Shown here piece by piece: positions 49,858 through 56,812 of a DNA stretch of 64,000 nucleotides. The DNA is from Clostridia bacterium (GTDB taxonomy: Bacteria > Bacillota > Clostridia > Christensenellales > Aristaeellaceae). A program made the position numbers and the translations under genes. Within the stretch, counting starts at the first letter, position 1; each line of letters opens with the position of its first letter. Below the pieces are notes generated by a model. That model ran no database searches, had not been told where the DNA came from, and was given only the letters and a program-made list of their open reading frames with translations. The stretch lies in the NCBI GenBank assembly GCA_017395065.1, contig JAFPWH010000051.1, forward strand, positions 1 through 64,000. The letters are read 5' to 3'.

Positions 49858-50300
49858 AATACATCGCTTACGGATCGAACATGGTGCAGGAACAGATGGC
49901 ATTCCGCTGCCCAGACGCAAAGCTCATCGGGATGGGATACATCGAAGGGGCACAGCTGGAGTTTTACCTCCACGCCACCGTGGAGCGCACCGGGAAGAAA
50001 CGAAATCGAGTGCCCGTCGCTGTGTGGGAGATCAGCCAGCAGGATGAAATCAACCTCGACCGCTACGAGGGTGTCGCTGGCGGCTACTACATCAAGGAGA
50101 CCTGGCCGGTCGTCATGAACGACGGCTCTCAAATAGAGGGCATGATCTACATCATGAAGATGATCCGGCAGGCACCACCCTACCAGGAGTACTACCAGGG
50201 TATCTGCAGCGCATACCGGAAGCTGGGCCTCAGCTCCAAAATCCGAACGGTGCTGGAGCCGGCCATGCTCAGGGCCTTTGCCCGCGGCCGCCGCTGGTAA
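49854..50300 (+). CDS. Gamma-glutamylcyclotransferase-like (AIG2) protein
   Basis: 148 residues. IAYGSNM is the family's substrate loop; LDRYEGVAGGYYIKE holds the catalytic Glu in its usual context; GMIYIM and PPYQEYYQGI complete the fold. GGCT/AIG2 proteins release gamma-glutamyl groups as 5-oxoproline or remove amine-linked glutamates. Paired with an amidoligase in the same cassette, it could trim or reverse an isopeptide made by that enzyme. Terminator 19 bases below. Confidence 0.9.
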   Translation: MKYIAYGSNMVQEQMAFRCPDAKLIGMGYIEGAQLEFYLHATVERTGKKRNRVPVAVWEISQQDEINLDRYEGVAGGYYIKETWPVVMNDGSQIEGMIYIMKMIRQAPPYQEYYQGICSAYRKLGLSSKIRTVLEPAMLRAFARGRRW

Positions 50301-50318
50301 GCATCGCCGGGAACCCCT

Positions 50319-50347
50319 CCGCCGCTTCCTGAATGGAGGCGGTTTTT
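50319..50347 (+). terminator. Terminator of amidoligase-GGCT cassette
   Basis: CCGCC (50319-50323) and GGCGG (50338-50342) pair across a 14-base loop and are followed by five T residues. It lies 19 bases below the cyclotransferase stop. Confidence 0.75.
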
Positions 50348-50371
50348 CTCGTTGTGGGCGGTTTTGGAATC

Positions 50372-50470
50372 GCCCCACGTTTGCCCCTGTTTCGGGCTTT
50401 TCCTTTCCTTGGGGAATGATCCCACCTCCGGGGCGAAGGCCGCACGTGGGGCAACGTGGCCCGAAACAGG
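50372..50470. repeat. Interleaved inverted repeats between convergent operons
   Basis: GCCCCACGT (50372-50380) pairs with ACGTGGGGC (50444-50452) and CCTGTTTCGGGC (50386-50397) with GCCCGAAACAGG (50459-50470). The order A-B-A'-B' is that of a pseudoknot rather than nested hairpins. It is wholly intergenic. Confidence 0.8.
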
Positions 50471-50471
50471 C

Positions 50472-50499
50472 AAAAGAAAAGCAGCCCATTTCGGACTGC
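50472..50499 (-). terminator. Terminator of leftward virulence-related operon
   Basis: On the minus strand GCAGTCC-GAAAT-GGGCTGC (50481-50499) is followed by TTTTCTTTT. It stands 19 bases below the stop of the zinc-ribbon gene and faces the terminator of the rightward cassette. Confidence 0.75.
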
Positions 50500-50517
50500 T
50501 CACAAATCGTTTTGCGC

Positions 50518-51027
50518 TCACGGCAGACTGGCCTCCATGCTCAGGGTGTCGTCGGCGTCCAGGGAAAAGGTAATGGTCAGCGGACCGTCGCTGCATTCAT
50601 ATTTCATGTGATAGGGCTCTGTCCACAAATCGATCAGGCCGGGGCACTGCTCGTGTGCAAGGAACCGAATCTCCTCGGGGTCCTCTCCCCGGCGGAAGCG
50701 TCGGTACAGGTTGGAAATCGTAATGGCCTGTCTGTCACAGATGATCGCCCAGACCTCTTTGCCTGGTCGGTCTCTGAAATCCGACGCGGGCTTCTTCGGC
50801 TGAAAGGCCGCCCACTGGTACAGACTGTAGGGCTTGTTCATGAATGCAAGGATCGCTTCCTCGGATCCGCAGGAATCACAGCACATGAGATCCGCCTGTC
50901 GTGATAAGGCATTGGTGTACAAATCAGGCTTCATGGTATCCCGTCCGCACCTTGGGCAGAGGGTGTACAGACCCTTTTCCTGTTTCTCTTTCAAATCGAG
51001 AAGCGCCTTTTTCATTCGCTCAGTCAT
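50518..51027 (-). CDS. Zinc-ribbon protein, function unknown
   Basis: 169 residues. CPRCGRDTM and CCDSCG form a four-Cys zinc ribbon near residues 24-54, followed by PYSLYQWAAF, a helical middle and a beta end with ITFSLDADDTLSMEAS. It starts in the end of the gene above (eight-base overlap). Proteins with this layout are common in Clostridia prophages next to the gene upstream; function unknown. Confidence 0.75.
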   Translation of the reverse strand: MTERMKKALLDLKEKQEKGLYTLCPRCGRDTMKPDLYTNALSRQADLMCCDSCGSEEAILAFMNKPYSLYQWAAFQPKKPASDFRDRPGKEVWAIICDRQAITISNLYRRFRRGEDPEEIRFLAHEQCPGLIDLWTEPYHMKYECSDGPLTITFSLDADDTLSMEASLP

Positions 51028-51961
51028 CGCTGTTCACCCCCTGCTCCTGCATCTGCCGGGCCTCGCGCTTTTCCCGGCGTTTGGCTGCATACTTATCCCG
51101 GTGCTCCTGCATCTTATTCGCTGTGCGGAAGGCAGCAAAGCCCGTCAGGTGGCCCAGAAGCGCGCGCCGAGTTTCCTTGTGTTCCGGGCCGCCCATCCCC
51201 AGCTGAATCAGCCAGTTTCGGCAGAAGTATTTCATCTCGTCCAGCCCCGGATCCAGCAGTGCAGCGCTGACGTGGTGCGCGGTTTTCGCCCGCTTGGCGA
51301 TCGCCAACAGAACGTTTGCGTAGGCCTGCCATTCGGTGGGCTTGCTTTCATCGAAGGGAAAGGTCAGCTCCAGCTTTCCGTCTTCGATGCAGACGCCCGT
51401 CACCATATTGGCAGCGATCTCATTTTGAAGAATCTTCTGAATCTTTTCGACGGTTTCCGGGTTTTCATCCTTCAGCCTGTCAATCAGCTCTTCATCGATA
51501 TGAATCAGATCGCTTTTCGTCATCGCGGCGATCAGCTTCTGCCGGGAGTACAGCATCTTCAGAAGGCAGGTAAGCGCCAATGGGCTGAACTCCTGAATCG
51601 GAATGCTGACGTGCGTTTCGGTAATTCCGGTAATCTGTGTGACGCTGTCGACGGACGGCACCTGATCCAGCGCGTCCGCAATAGCGGTGATCACATCCGC
51701 TTCGGAATCAGCCTCGGTGACGCTGTTTTCTTCCGTTTCCGGCACCATGCCGATGGTCTCGTGAATGTAATCGTTCTCCACCAGGAAGCTGTGGATCGCT
51801 TCGAAATCGTCTCCGCTGATGCTTCCGTCCCGGTTGATGGTGTACGACCCCACCTGATATGCGCAGCTGGGTACGCCCATGTACCGATACGGTTCACCAA
51901 TCAGCCGGGAAAGCTCCTTCGCCAGAACCTTTCGGTTCTGTGTGTTCGTTTGTATGTTCAT
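51020..51961 (-). CDS. Virulence-related-like phage protein, function unknown
   Basis: 313 residues. RKVLAKELSRLIGEPYRYMGVPSCAYQVGSYTI, a long acidic linker, VSIPIQEFSPLALTCLLKMLYSRQKLI, and a C-terminal half ending in a basic KYAAKRREKREARQ stretch. Proteins of this pattern are often labelled virulence-related in Clostridia genomes, without experimental support. The first 75 residues recur in that family. It overlaps the genes on both sides by four and eight bases, so all three are one unit behind the promoter at 52208. Confidence 0.65.
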   Translation of the reverse strand: MNIQTNTQNRKVLAKELSRLIGEPYRYMGVPSCAYQVGSYTINRDGSISGDDFEAIHSFLVENDYIHETIGMVPETEENSVTEADSEADVITAIADALDQVPSVDSVTQITGITETHVSIPIQEFSPLALTCLLKMLYSRQKLIAAMTKSDLIHIDEELIDRLKDENPETVEKIQKILQNEIAANMVTGVCIEDGKLELTFPFDESKPTEWQAYANVLLAIAKRAKTAHHVSAALLDPGLDEMKYFCRNWLIQLGMGGPEHKETRRALLGHLTGFAAFRTANKMQEHRDKYAAKRREKREARQMQEQGVNSDD

Positions 51962-52176
51962 GAATCCTGCTCTCCTTTCTCGTCCGTCACTACCCGGTAC
52001 ACATCGTCGGCGAAGAAGTAACAGGTGAAGGGATTAAAAAGGGCGTGGCATTTCACGCCGGCTTGGGTCAGCACGATGTAATCGTTGTTCCCAACCTTCT
52101 CCAGAATCTCCACATCCTGCAGCGGCGCCCGATGCGTACCGTCCCTGTCCAGGGAATGAAGCATGGCCTTTTCCAT
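51958..52176 (-). CDS. Small protein behind TGTCAC-tagged promoter, unrecognised
   Basis: 72 residues: MEKAMLHSLDRDGTHRAPL, a beta core with ILEKVGNNDYIVLTQAGVKCHALFNPFTC (in part) and YFFADDVYRVV. GGAGG lies nine bases above the ATG. It resembles a small SH3-like barrel, as DUF4314 does, and its gene has the same promoter layout as the DUF4314 gene at 24862. Function unknown. Confidence 0.65.
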   Translation of the reverse strand: MEKAMLHSLDRDGTHRAPLQDVEILEKVGNNDYIVLTQAGVKCHALFNPFTCYFFADDVYRVVTDEKGEQDS

Positions 52177-52207
52177 GGGAATGGACCTCCTTCCGAAATG
52201 GTAGTGA

Positions 52208-52237
52208 CATATACGCTCTGAACGCGATGAAAGTCAA
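52208..52237 (-). promoter_or_regulatory. Promoter with TGTCAC tag (51958-50518 operon)
   Basis: On the minus strand TTGACT (52237-52232), 18 bases, TATATG (52213-52208), then TCACTACC. It is the twin of the promoter at 25133-25162 and governs three leftward genes. Confidence 0.78.
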
Positions 52238-52270
52238 GCGGGTATGCGTTATTTCGACATGTTTATTTTT

Positions 52271-53056
52271 TTAGAACAATCCCCATTCCGCGAACCTTTC
52301 AAATCCGCCGAGGGAATGTATGAATTCATGGGCTTCCTCCACAATTGCGCCGTAAGGCAGGCCGTCAACGGTGTCGTCCCCGATAGCGCAGCAGAGGCAG
52401 ACGGGCTTCCCGGTGGCCTGAGCCTTCAGAAAGGCGTGGATATTAACGGACACATCCGCCTTGGATAAATCTTTTCCATGAAGACCGCCGCCCGTCACGC
52501 TGTCAGCCATGTCGCTGCCCAGCTTTCGGTTGGTCGCGCCGGTGTCCACATTCGGACCGCCTGTCCAGTCACCCAGGGGATTGATCTCCGCGCCTGGATA
52601 TAGCGCAGCCAAATCCGCTGCGGCCGCATTGCTCTGACAGATGATCAGGCGGTCCCCATCCAGAATGTACTTCCCGTCGCAGGGATATCTGGCATAAATA
52701 TCACGGGCAATGGCGGACAGCTTCCGCTGTTCATCCGTCAGAGGCATGCCCTTGAAAATGCCGTTGTCGCCGCAGCGCAGCCCATCCGCCTGATTGACAG
52801 CCAGATGAGAATCCTGATCCACCTCGCAGTAATCCACGGCAACACCATCTCCGGCAATGCAATGAACCGTTTCCTGCACAATGCCAACCGGAATGTGCAC
52901 CGAGGTTTCCGCTATGATGTGACAGAGATGATGCCCCAGCAAAACCTCCACCGCAATGCGGGGATTCGGCTCTTTGGAATAGGCGTAATCCACCAGAGCT
53001 CCGGCAATGCGGTCCGCTAATTTATCCGGATGAGCCGGATTGACCTTTTCAATCAT
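52271..53056 (-). CDS. Short S-adenosylmethionine synthetase-like protein
   Basis: 261 residues against about 390 for bacterial MetK. Matching blocks are NPAHPDKLADRIAGALVDY (HPDKLCDQISDA in MetK), CGDNGIFKG (the GDQG loop region), and GPNVDTGATNRKLGSDMADS with GGGLHGKDLSKADVS (the GRK and FSGKDPxKVDRS blocks). ATP, phosphate and methionine loops are thus partly kept, while much of the central domain is lacking. Start set at 53056 (M4); a TTG lies at 53065. It may make SAM for the two phage methylases, or bind or degrade SAM. Activity cannot be judged from sequence. Confidence 0.75.
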   Translation of the reverse strand: MIEKVNPAHPDKLADRIAGALVDYAYSKEPNPRIAVEVLLGHHLCHIIAETSVHIPVGIVQETVHCIAGDGVAVDYCEVDQDSHLAVNQADGLRCGDNGIFKGMPLTDEQRKLSAIARDIYARYPCDGKYILDGDRLIICQSNAAAADLAALYPGAEINPLGDWTGGPNVDTGATNRKLGSDMADSVTGGGLHGKDLSKADVSVNIHAFLKAQATGKPVCLCCAIGDDTVDGLPYGAIVEEAHEFIHSLGGFERFAEWGLF

Positions 53057-53074
53057 CGGTTTCAAATCTCCTCG

Positions 53075-53182
53075 TTACCATTTGTGTGTCCAGCTGATCG
53101 CGATAATGATAATAATAGATATGACAATCCATAGTCCGGCGAGCACAGCCACTTCGATCAGGAAGTCAATGAAACAAGCCAT
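53075..53182 (-). CDS. Single-span membrane peptide
   Basis: 35 residues, MACFIDFLIEVAVLAGLW, then VISIIIIIAIS and a basic end. A single hydrophobic segment of about 22 residues fills most of it. GAGGAGG lies five bases above the ATG, an unusually strong site. It is the first gene of the SAM synthetase pair, whose start is 19 bases below its stop. No family recognised. Confidence 0.65.
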   Translation of the reverse strand: MACFIDFLIEVAVLAGLWIVISIIIIIAISWTHKW

Positions 53183-53217
53183 GCCGTCCTCCTCATCAAC
53201 ACCCATGAAGACGCGAA

Positions 53218-53246
53218 GGAGCCCCCAGGACGCGCCCGGGGACTCC
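53218..53246. other. GC-rich hairpin in leader of the membrane peptide gene
   Basis: GGAGCCCC (53218-53225) and GGGGACTCC (53238-53246) form a stem with one bulge. On the plus strand six T residues follow after eight bases; on the minus strand the hairpin lies in the leader. Terminator or attenuator. Confidence 0.5.
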
Positions 53247-53289
53247 CGCGATTCTTTTTTGTCGAGTGTAGCATATCATAAGAACGGAC

Positions 53290-53305
53290 GTGACAAATAG
53301 TGACA
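53290..53305. promoter_or_regulatory. Double TGTCAC site
   Basis: On the minus strand TGTCACTATTTGTCAC contains two TGTCA(C) words ten bases apart, one helical turn. It lies just below the DUF1492 stop and above the membrane-peptide/SAM-synthetase unit, where a promoter must stand. Confidence 0.55.
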
Positions 53306-53306
53306 T

Positions 53307-53723
53307 TTACTGCTGTGTATCAGGGACTTTGAGTTTTTCCAGCGCTTCGTCATGCAGCCGGTAAATATGACGGATATTATAGTTCATCATGACGGCGATC
53401 TCCTCCCAGCGCTTGAAGCACAGGTAGCGCAGCTCCAGCAGTATCAGGTATTCAGGGTTCTCTACCCTCTCGATCGTCCGCTTGATTTCCCTTTTCAAAT
53501 CCACCAGGGCATCGATATCGTTGTTGATCTCATCCTCCATGTCCATGATTTTGGCCAGTATATCCTGCTGGCTATGCACATTCCTGGTGTGGCTGACCAC
53601 CTCGCTATCCATAACGGCTGTCGTTTTCGTTGCCAAATCCCGCAGCGCCGACTGCTGCTCCAGCTTGCTGTCAATCCGCCGGTTCAGCCAGTACGCCTGA
53701 TTCAGATATTCCTTCGCTGTCAT
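53307..53723 (-). CDS. DUF1492/ArpU-like late regulator
   Basis: 138 residues: YWLNRRIDSKLEQQSALRDLA, a coiled coil with MEDEINNDIDALVDLKREIKRTIE, and a sigma-70 region 4-like HTH with LLELRYLCFKRWEEIAVMMNYNIRHIYRLHDEAL (shown in part). DUF1492 proteins control late gene expression in Gram-positive phages. Length and motif order are normal. It follows the frameshifted gene, overlapping its end by 53 bases. Confidence 0.87.
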   Translation of the reverse strand: MTAKEYLNQAYWLNRRIDSKLEQQSALRDLATKTTAVMDSEVVSHTRNVHSQQDILAKIMDMEDEINNDIDALVDLKREIKRTIERVENPEYLILLELRYLCFKRWEEIAVMMNYNIRHIYRLHDEALEKLKVPDTQQ

Positions 53724-54079
53724 CCGTGCCTCCTCGTTTTGCTGTCATTCCCACTGATTTTATCAGCCTGCGGATCAGATACTTGGGATCCACATCCGTC
53801 AACGTGCTGTACCAGTCGGAATAGAAGAATTCCTCATACTCCCGGGCTTTCCGTTTTGCCGCGCTGTCCTCCGGGTGATATTTCAGCAGACGGAGGATGT
53901 ACAGATAATCCTTGGCCGCTTGCGCCACGATGGCGTTGGCCAGTTCCTGATAGGCTTCGATGTGAATCCCTCCCGTCTCTCTTCCGTCTGCGCTGCCGGA
54001 TTTTTTCTTCCCGGATGATCCGACTCAGGGCTTCCCCCGCCGTGGGATCCGGATAGCCGGAGCTGTTTTTCCAAATCAT
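53671..54079 (-). pseudogene. Conserved phage protein broken by a single-base shift
   Basis: From the ATG at 54079 the frame reads MIWKNSSGYPDPTAGEALSR, IIREEK, and then turns to an Arg-rich nonsense run. In the neighbouring frame from the A6 tract at about 54005 on, it reads SGSADGRETGGIHIEAYQEL, ANAIVAQAAKDYLYILRLLK and FFYSDWYSTLTDVDPKYLIR, which continues to a stop at 53671. Together they give a well-formed protein of about 136 residues, of the small pre-DUF1492 phage family. One surplus A in the A6 run would explain it: sequencing error, mutation or slippage. Below the shift no own start exists. Confidence 0.7.
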
Positions 54080-54084
54080 GCCGT

Positions 54085-54981
54085 TCACCCCTTGTACTCG
54101 TACAGGGCATACGGCTCCAGCGAGCCCTTCCCGCCGCCTTTGTTATACAGCTTGTACATGGCGTAGGCGTAGCAGTAATCTTTCCGGGGATCATCCGCTT
54201 TGTTTTTGTTCAGGGCGGCCTGGTCCGCCGCGCCAACCTTTTTCAGGAAGCGGTTCAGATTATATTCCTTCCCGTATGCCCGCAGGAACACGGACACCCC
54301 GCCGATGATATTGGCTGCCAGGCTCCACTTTTCGCCGTGCCAGCAGGCCATCAACAGAGTGAGAGCGTCGGAATATAGCTCAGGATCAATCTCATAGATG
54401 CGCCATAGCTTTTCGATACAGGCAAAGGTAGAGGCAGCGGCGGAATGCGAAGCGGACAGCTTAAAACCGGCATCCTCCGTGCGCCATCGGAAATCTTCGG
54501 CCTTCGGATCGCCGGAGAGGATCAGGGCGCGGATACGCATGGCCGTAGCCACCTCCTTGGATTCCCCGCGCTGGAGGGCGAATAGGTACGCCTCATCCTC
54601 GTAGGTCAGGCCATGGAAGACCATGCAGGGCACCATGAAGTTTTCAAATTTGCTGACTTCCTTCAGCGCGGCCAGGGTGTGCGCCCCGTCGAACACATAG
54701 AAGTGTCCGTCCCGGTTGCTGACCTTCAGGGGATTGACCAGCCGGGCGTCAAAATTCTCTACAATGCGGGCGACCCGTTTTGCGTCTATGGGCCGCTGAT
54801 AGGACACGTCGCTTTCCAGTGCGATGCTGCTCAGTCGGGTGAATTCGTATCCGCACTTTTCATCCACCATGTGCAGTTTCTTCTGGGGCTCCGGATTGGT
54901 TCCCGGCATGCTCATCTGGATGCCGCGAATATTCAGGGGGCGTGCGCTCTGATGACGGGCGTTGCGATTCTTACGGCTCAT
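54085..54981 (-). CDS. DUF6551/ParB-like nuclease-fold protein
   Basis: 298 residues starting MSRKNRNARHQSARPLN. Residues 45-130 form a ParB-like core (YQRPIDAKRVARIVENFDARLVNPLKVSNRDGHFYVFDGAHTLAA, in part), the rest is helical (DALTLLMACWHGEKWSLA). This matches the DUF6551 family. The long open frame up to 55053 lies in the gene above. ParB-fold phage proteins may act as nucleases, CTP switches or replication aids. Stop overlaps the start of the gene below (GTGA). Confidence 0.82.
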   Translation of the reverse strand: MSRKNRNARHQSARPLNIRGIQMSMPGTNPEPQKKLHMVDEKCGYEFTRLSSIALESDVSYQRPIDAKRVARIVENFDARLVNPLKVSNRDGHFYVFDGAHTLAALKEVSKFENFMVPCMVFHGLTYEDEAYLFALQRGESKEVATAMRIRALILSGDPKAEDFRWRTEDAGFKLSASHSAAASTFACIEKLWRIYEIDPELYSDALTLLMACWHGEKWSLAANIIGGVSVFLRAYGKEYNLNRFLKKVGAADQAALNKNKADDPRKDYCYAYAMYKLYNKGGGKGSLEPYALYEYKG

Positions 54982-54982
54982 T

Positions 54983-55999
54983 TCACTGTACCTCCACATT
55001 CTTTTTGGCAATCGTCTGTATAAGCATTTCGTCCACCGCGTCGGCGGCGTCATCGATCATCTGGCGGATGATATCGATATTTTCTTCTGTCATCATGCTG
55101 GGCTGAAGCTTGGAAATCGCCGTTTCGCAGGTAGCGATATAGGCGTTGGTCGCGCTCTCCAGCAGGGAAAGCACATGATCGAACAGCGCGGGATCATCCC
55201 GCAGCTGTGTCGGCACATGCGCCAGCTTCCCCTCCAGGACAGTCATGCCGGTCACTTCCGCAGGCGGCATGGAAGCGGCAGTCTCTGCGTCCCTCGCTGC
55301 CTGCTTCGCCTTCGCCTCGCATTCCTTACAGATCGGGCTATAGCTGGTGCCCTTGGAAACAATGCTGAATTCAGAGAAAGGCTTTTCTTCGCCGCATCGC
55401 TCACAAATGCGGGTTTCCCCTTCATGTTCTTTGTTTTTAAGCTCGGTATATGCTTTGTGAATCGAAATCTCGCCCTTGCGGAGCTGTTCTTTTGTTCCCT
55501 GATCCGCATTTGCATCCAGCTCTTTCACCTTCGCCAGGGTGTCGCGGGAAACGCCAACCATCTTACCCAGCTTGTCCATGGCATTTCCTTTCTCCGCCTC
55601 TGCAGAATTCTGCAGAGGCCGGGCTTCCTTACCGCCCGTGGATGTAGCCAGACGTTTCCTGGCCTGGTCCCGGTAAAAGGACTCATACTTCAGCCCGATC
55701 AGGCTCCGCTGATAGCTGTTCAGGTTCCGCCGTGCCAGTTGATGCTCCAACATCCAGAACATGGCGGCGTCCTTATCATCGAAGTCCTTCTCCTCGATCC
55801 CGAACGGGATATCGTGCCTTCGGCAGATCTCATAGCGGTTATGCCCATCCACGATCGTGCCGTTCCACACGGTCAGGGGCGTGTCGCAGCCGTTGCGGAC
55901 AATGCTGTCTTCCAGCATCCTGTGTTCCTCTTCACTGAGGGGCGGGATCAGGTCACGCAGATCCGGATCGATCCGCAGATCGTATACTTTCTTTTCCAT
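54983..55999 (-). CDS. ParB-domain protein with zinc-ribbon
   Basis: 338 residues. Residues 5-100 are ParB (SEEEHRMLEDSIVRNGCDTPLTVW, IVDGHNRYEICRRHDIPFG), an HTH follows (LGKMVGVSRDTLAKVKEL), and residues about 205-240 hold a four-Cys ribbon (CERCGEEKPFSEF...CKECEAKA). The C-terminal end is helical. Start set at 55999; the longer frame to 56188 lies in an upstream gene. It is a paralogue of the protein at 56270-56812. Confidence 0.85.
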   Translation of the reverse strand: MEKKVYDLRIDPDLRDLIPPLSEEEHRMLEDSIVRNGCDTPLTVWNGTIVDGHNRYEICRRHDIPFGIEEKDFDDKDAAMFWMLEHQLARRNLNSYQRSLIGLKYESFYRDQARKRLATSTGGKEARPLQNSAEAEKGNAMDKLGKMVGVSRDTLAKVKELDANADQGTKEQLRKGEISIHKAYTELKNKEHEGETRICERCGEEKPFSEFSIVSKGTSYSPICKECEAKAKQAARDAETAASMPPAEVTGMTVLEGKLAHVPTQLRDDPALFDHVLSLLESATNAYIATCETAISKLQPSMMTEENIDIIRQMIDDAADAVDEMLIQTIAKKNVEVQ

Positions 56000-56018
56000 C
56001 GTGCTTTCCTCGCTTTCT

Positions 56019-56264
56019 TCAACAGGTTTTGGCTTTGCACTTTTTCTCGAGATATTCGTAAATCGCCCAGCCCATCCCGATAGCCAGCGGATGGTTGCCC
56101 CATTGTTCACTGACCAGATGACCGATATCCCTGGCAGCCTGCGTCCAGAACTCTGTGCAGGCGTCTGTTCCAATGGCAGGCGGATCATTGTGATCCCGCA
56201 GGTAACGGTACATGTCCCGGATGATTTCCTTTTCCGTGGACATGGTCATGTCTGTGTTGCTCAT
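56019..56264 (-). CDS. Small phage protein, unrecognised
   Basis: 81 residues: MSNTDMTMSTEKEIIRDMYRYL, then CTEFWTQAARDIGHLVSEQWGNHPLAIGMGWAIYEYLEKK (in part). Fully helical. Start at 56264 has GGGAGG nine bases above; the ATG at 56273 overlaps the upstream stop and is an alternative. It is sandwiched between two ParB-type genes. Function unknown. Confidence 0.68.
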   Translation of the reverse strand: MSNTDMTMSTEKEIIRDMYRYLRDHNDPPAIGTDACTEFWTQAARDIGHLVSEQWGNHPLAIGMGWAIYEYLEKKCKAKTC

Positions 56265-56269
56265 CGCGG

Positions 56270-56812
56270 TCATCCTCCCAACCGCCAGGCGTTTTTCCGA
56301 TTCCAAACGATGCGATAGGCGCGGTGGATGGACAGTTCCCCGCGCCTCGCCCTGGCCTGAATCGCTTCGTCGCCGTAGATGCAGATGTATTTCACCTTGT
56401 CCAGCGTGCCGTGGGAAACGCCAGCCATCCCGGCCAGGCGGTCGCGCGTCCTTATGCAGTGGCCTTTCTCCTGTTTCTCTGCTTTATGCAGATAGGGCGC
56501 GTATCGAAGGGCGGACTCGGCGCGCTCAAAATTGCTCACAGCGCAGGACAGCCGCTGTTCCAACAGCCACCGGGCGGCGTCTGCTTTATCCGCGAACTCC
56601 CTATTCTGTACCGCAAACGGGATGCCGTACCGCTGGCAGATGGCATAGCGCTTATGTCCGTCCACAATGGTTTTATTCCAGATTGTCAGCGGCTCCACGC
56701 AGCCTCTCAGGCGGAGGCTGTCTTCCATCCGCTGATATTCATCCGGAGCCATCGGCGGACTCAGGCTCCGCAATTCAGGATCAACGCGGAGACTCCGTAT
56801 CTGCTTTCTCAT
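56270..56812 (-). CDS. ParB-domain protein, short paralogue
   Basis: 180 residues: PDEYQRMEDSLRLRGCVEPLTIWNKTIVDGHKRYAICQRYGIPF (in part) mirrors the ParB core of the protein at 54983-55999, followed by a HTH (LAGMAGVSHGTLDKVKYI) but no zinc ribbon. Tandem duplication with later divergence is likely. Stop overlaps the start of the small helical gene. Confidence 0.87.
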   Translation of the reverse strand: MRKQIRSLRVDPELRSLSPPMAPDEYQRMEDSLRLRGCVEPLTIWNKTIVDGHKRYAICQRYGIPFAVQNREFADKADAARWLLEQRLSCAVSNFERAESALRYAPYLHKAEKQEKGHCIRTRDRLAGMAGVSHGTLDKVKYICIYGDEAIQARARRGELSIHRAYRIVWNRKNAWRLGG

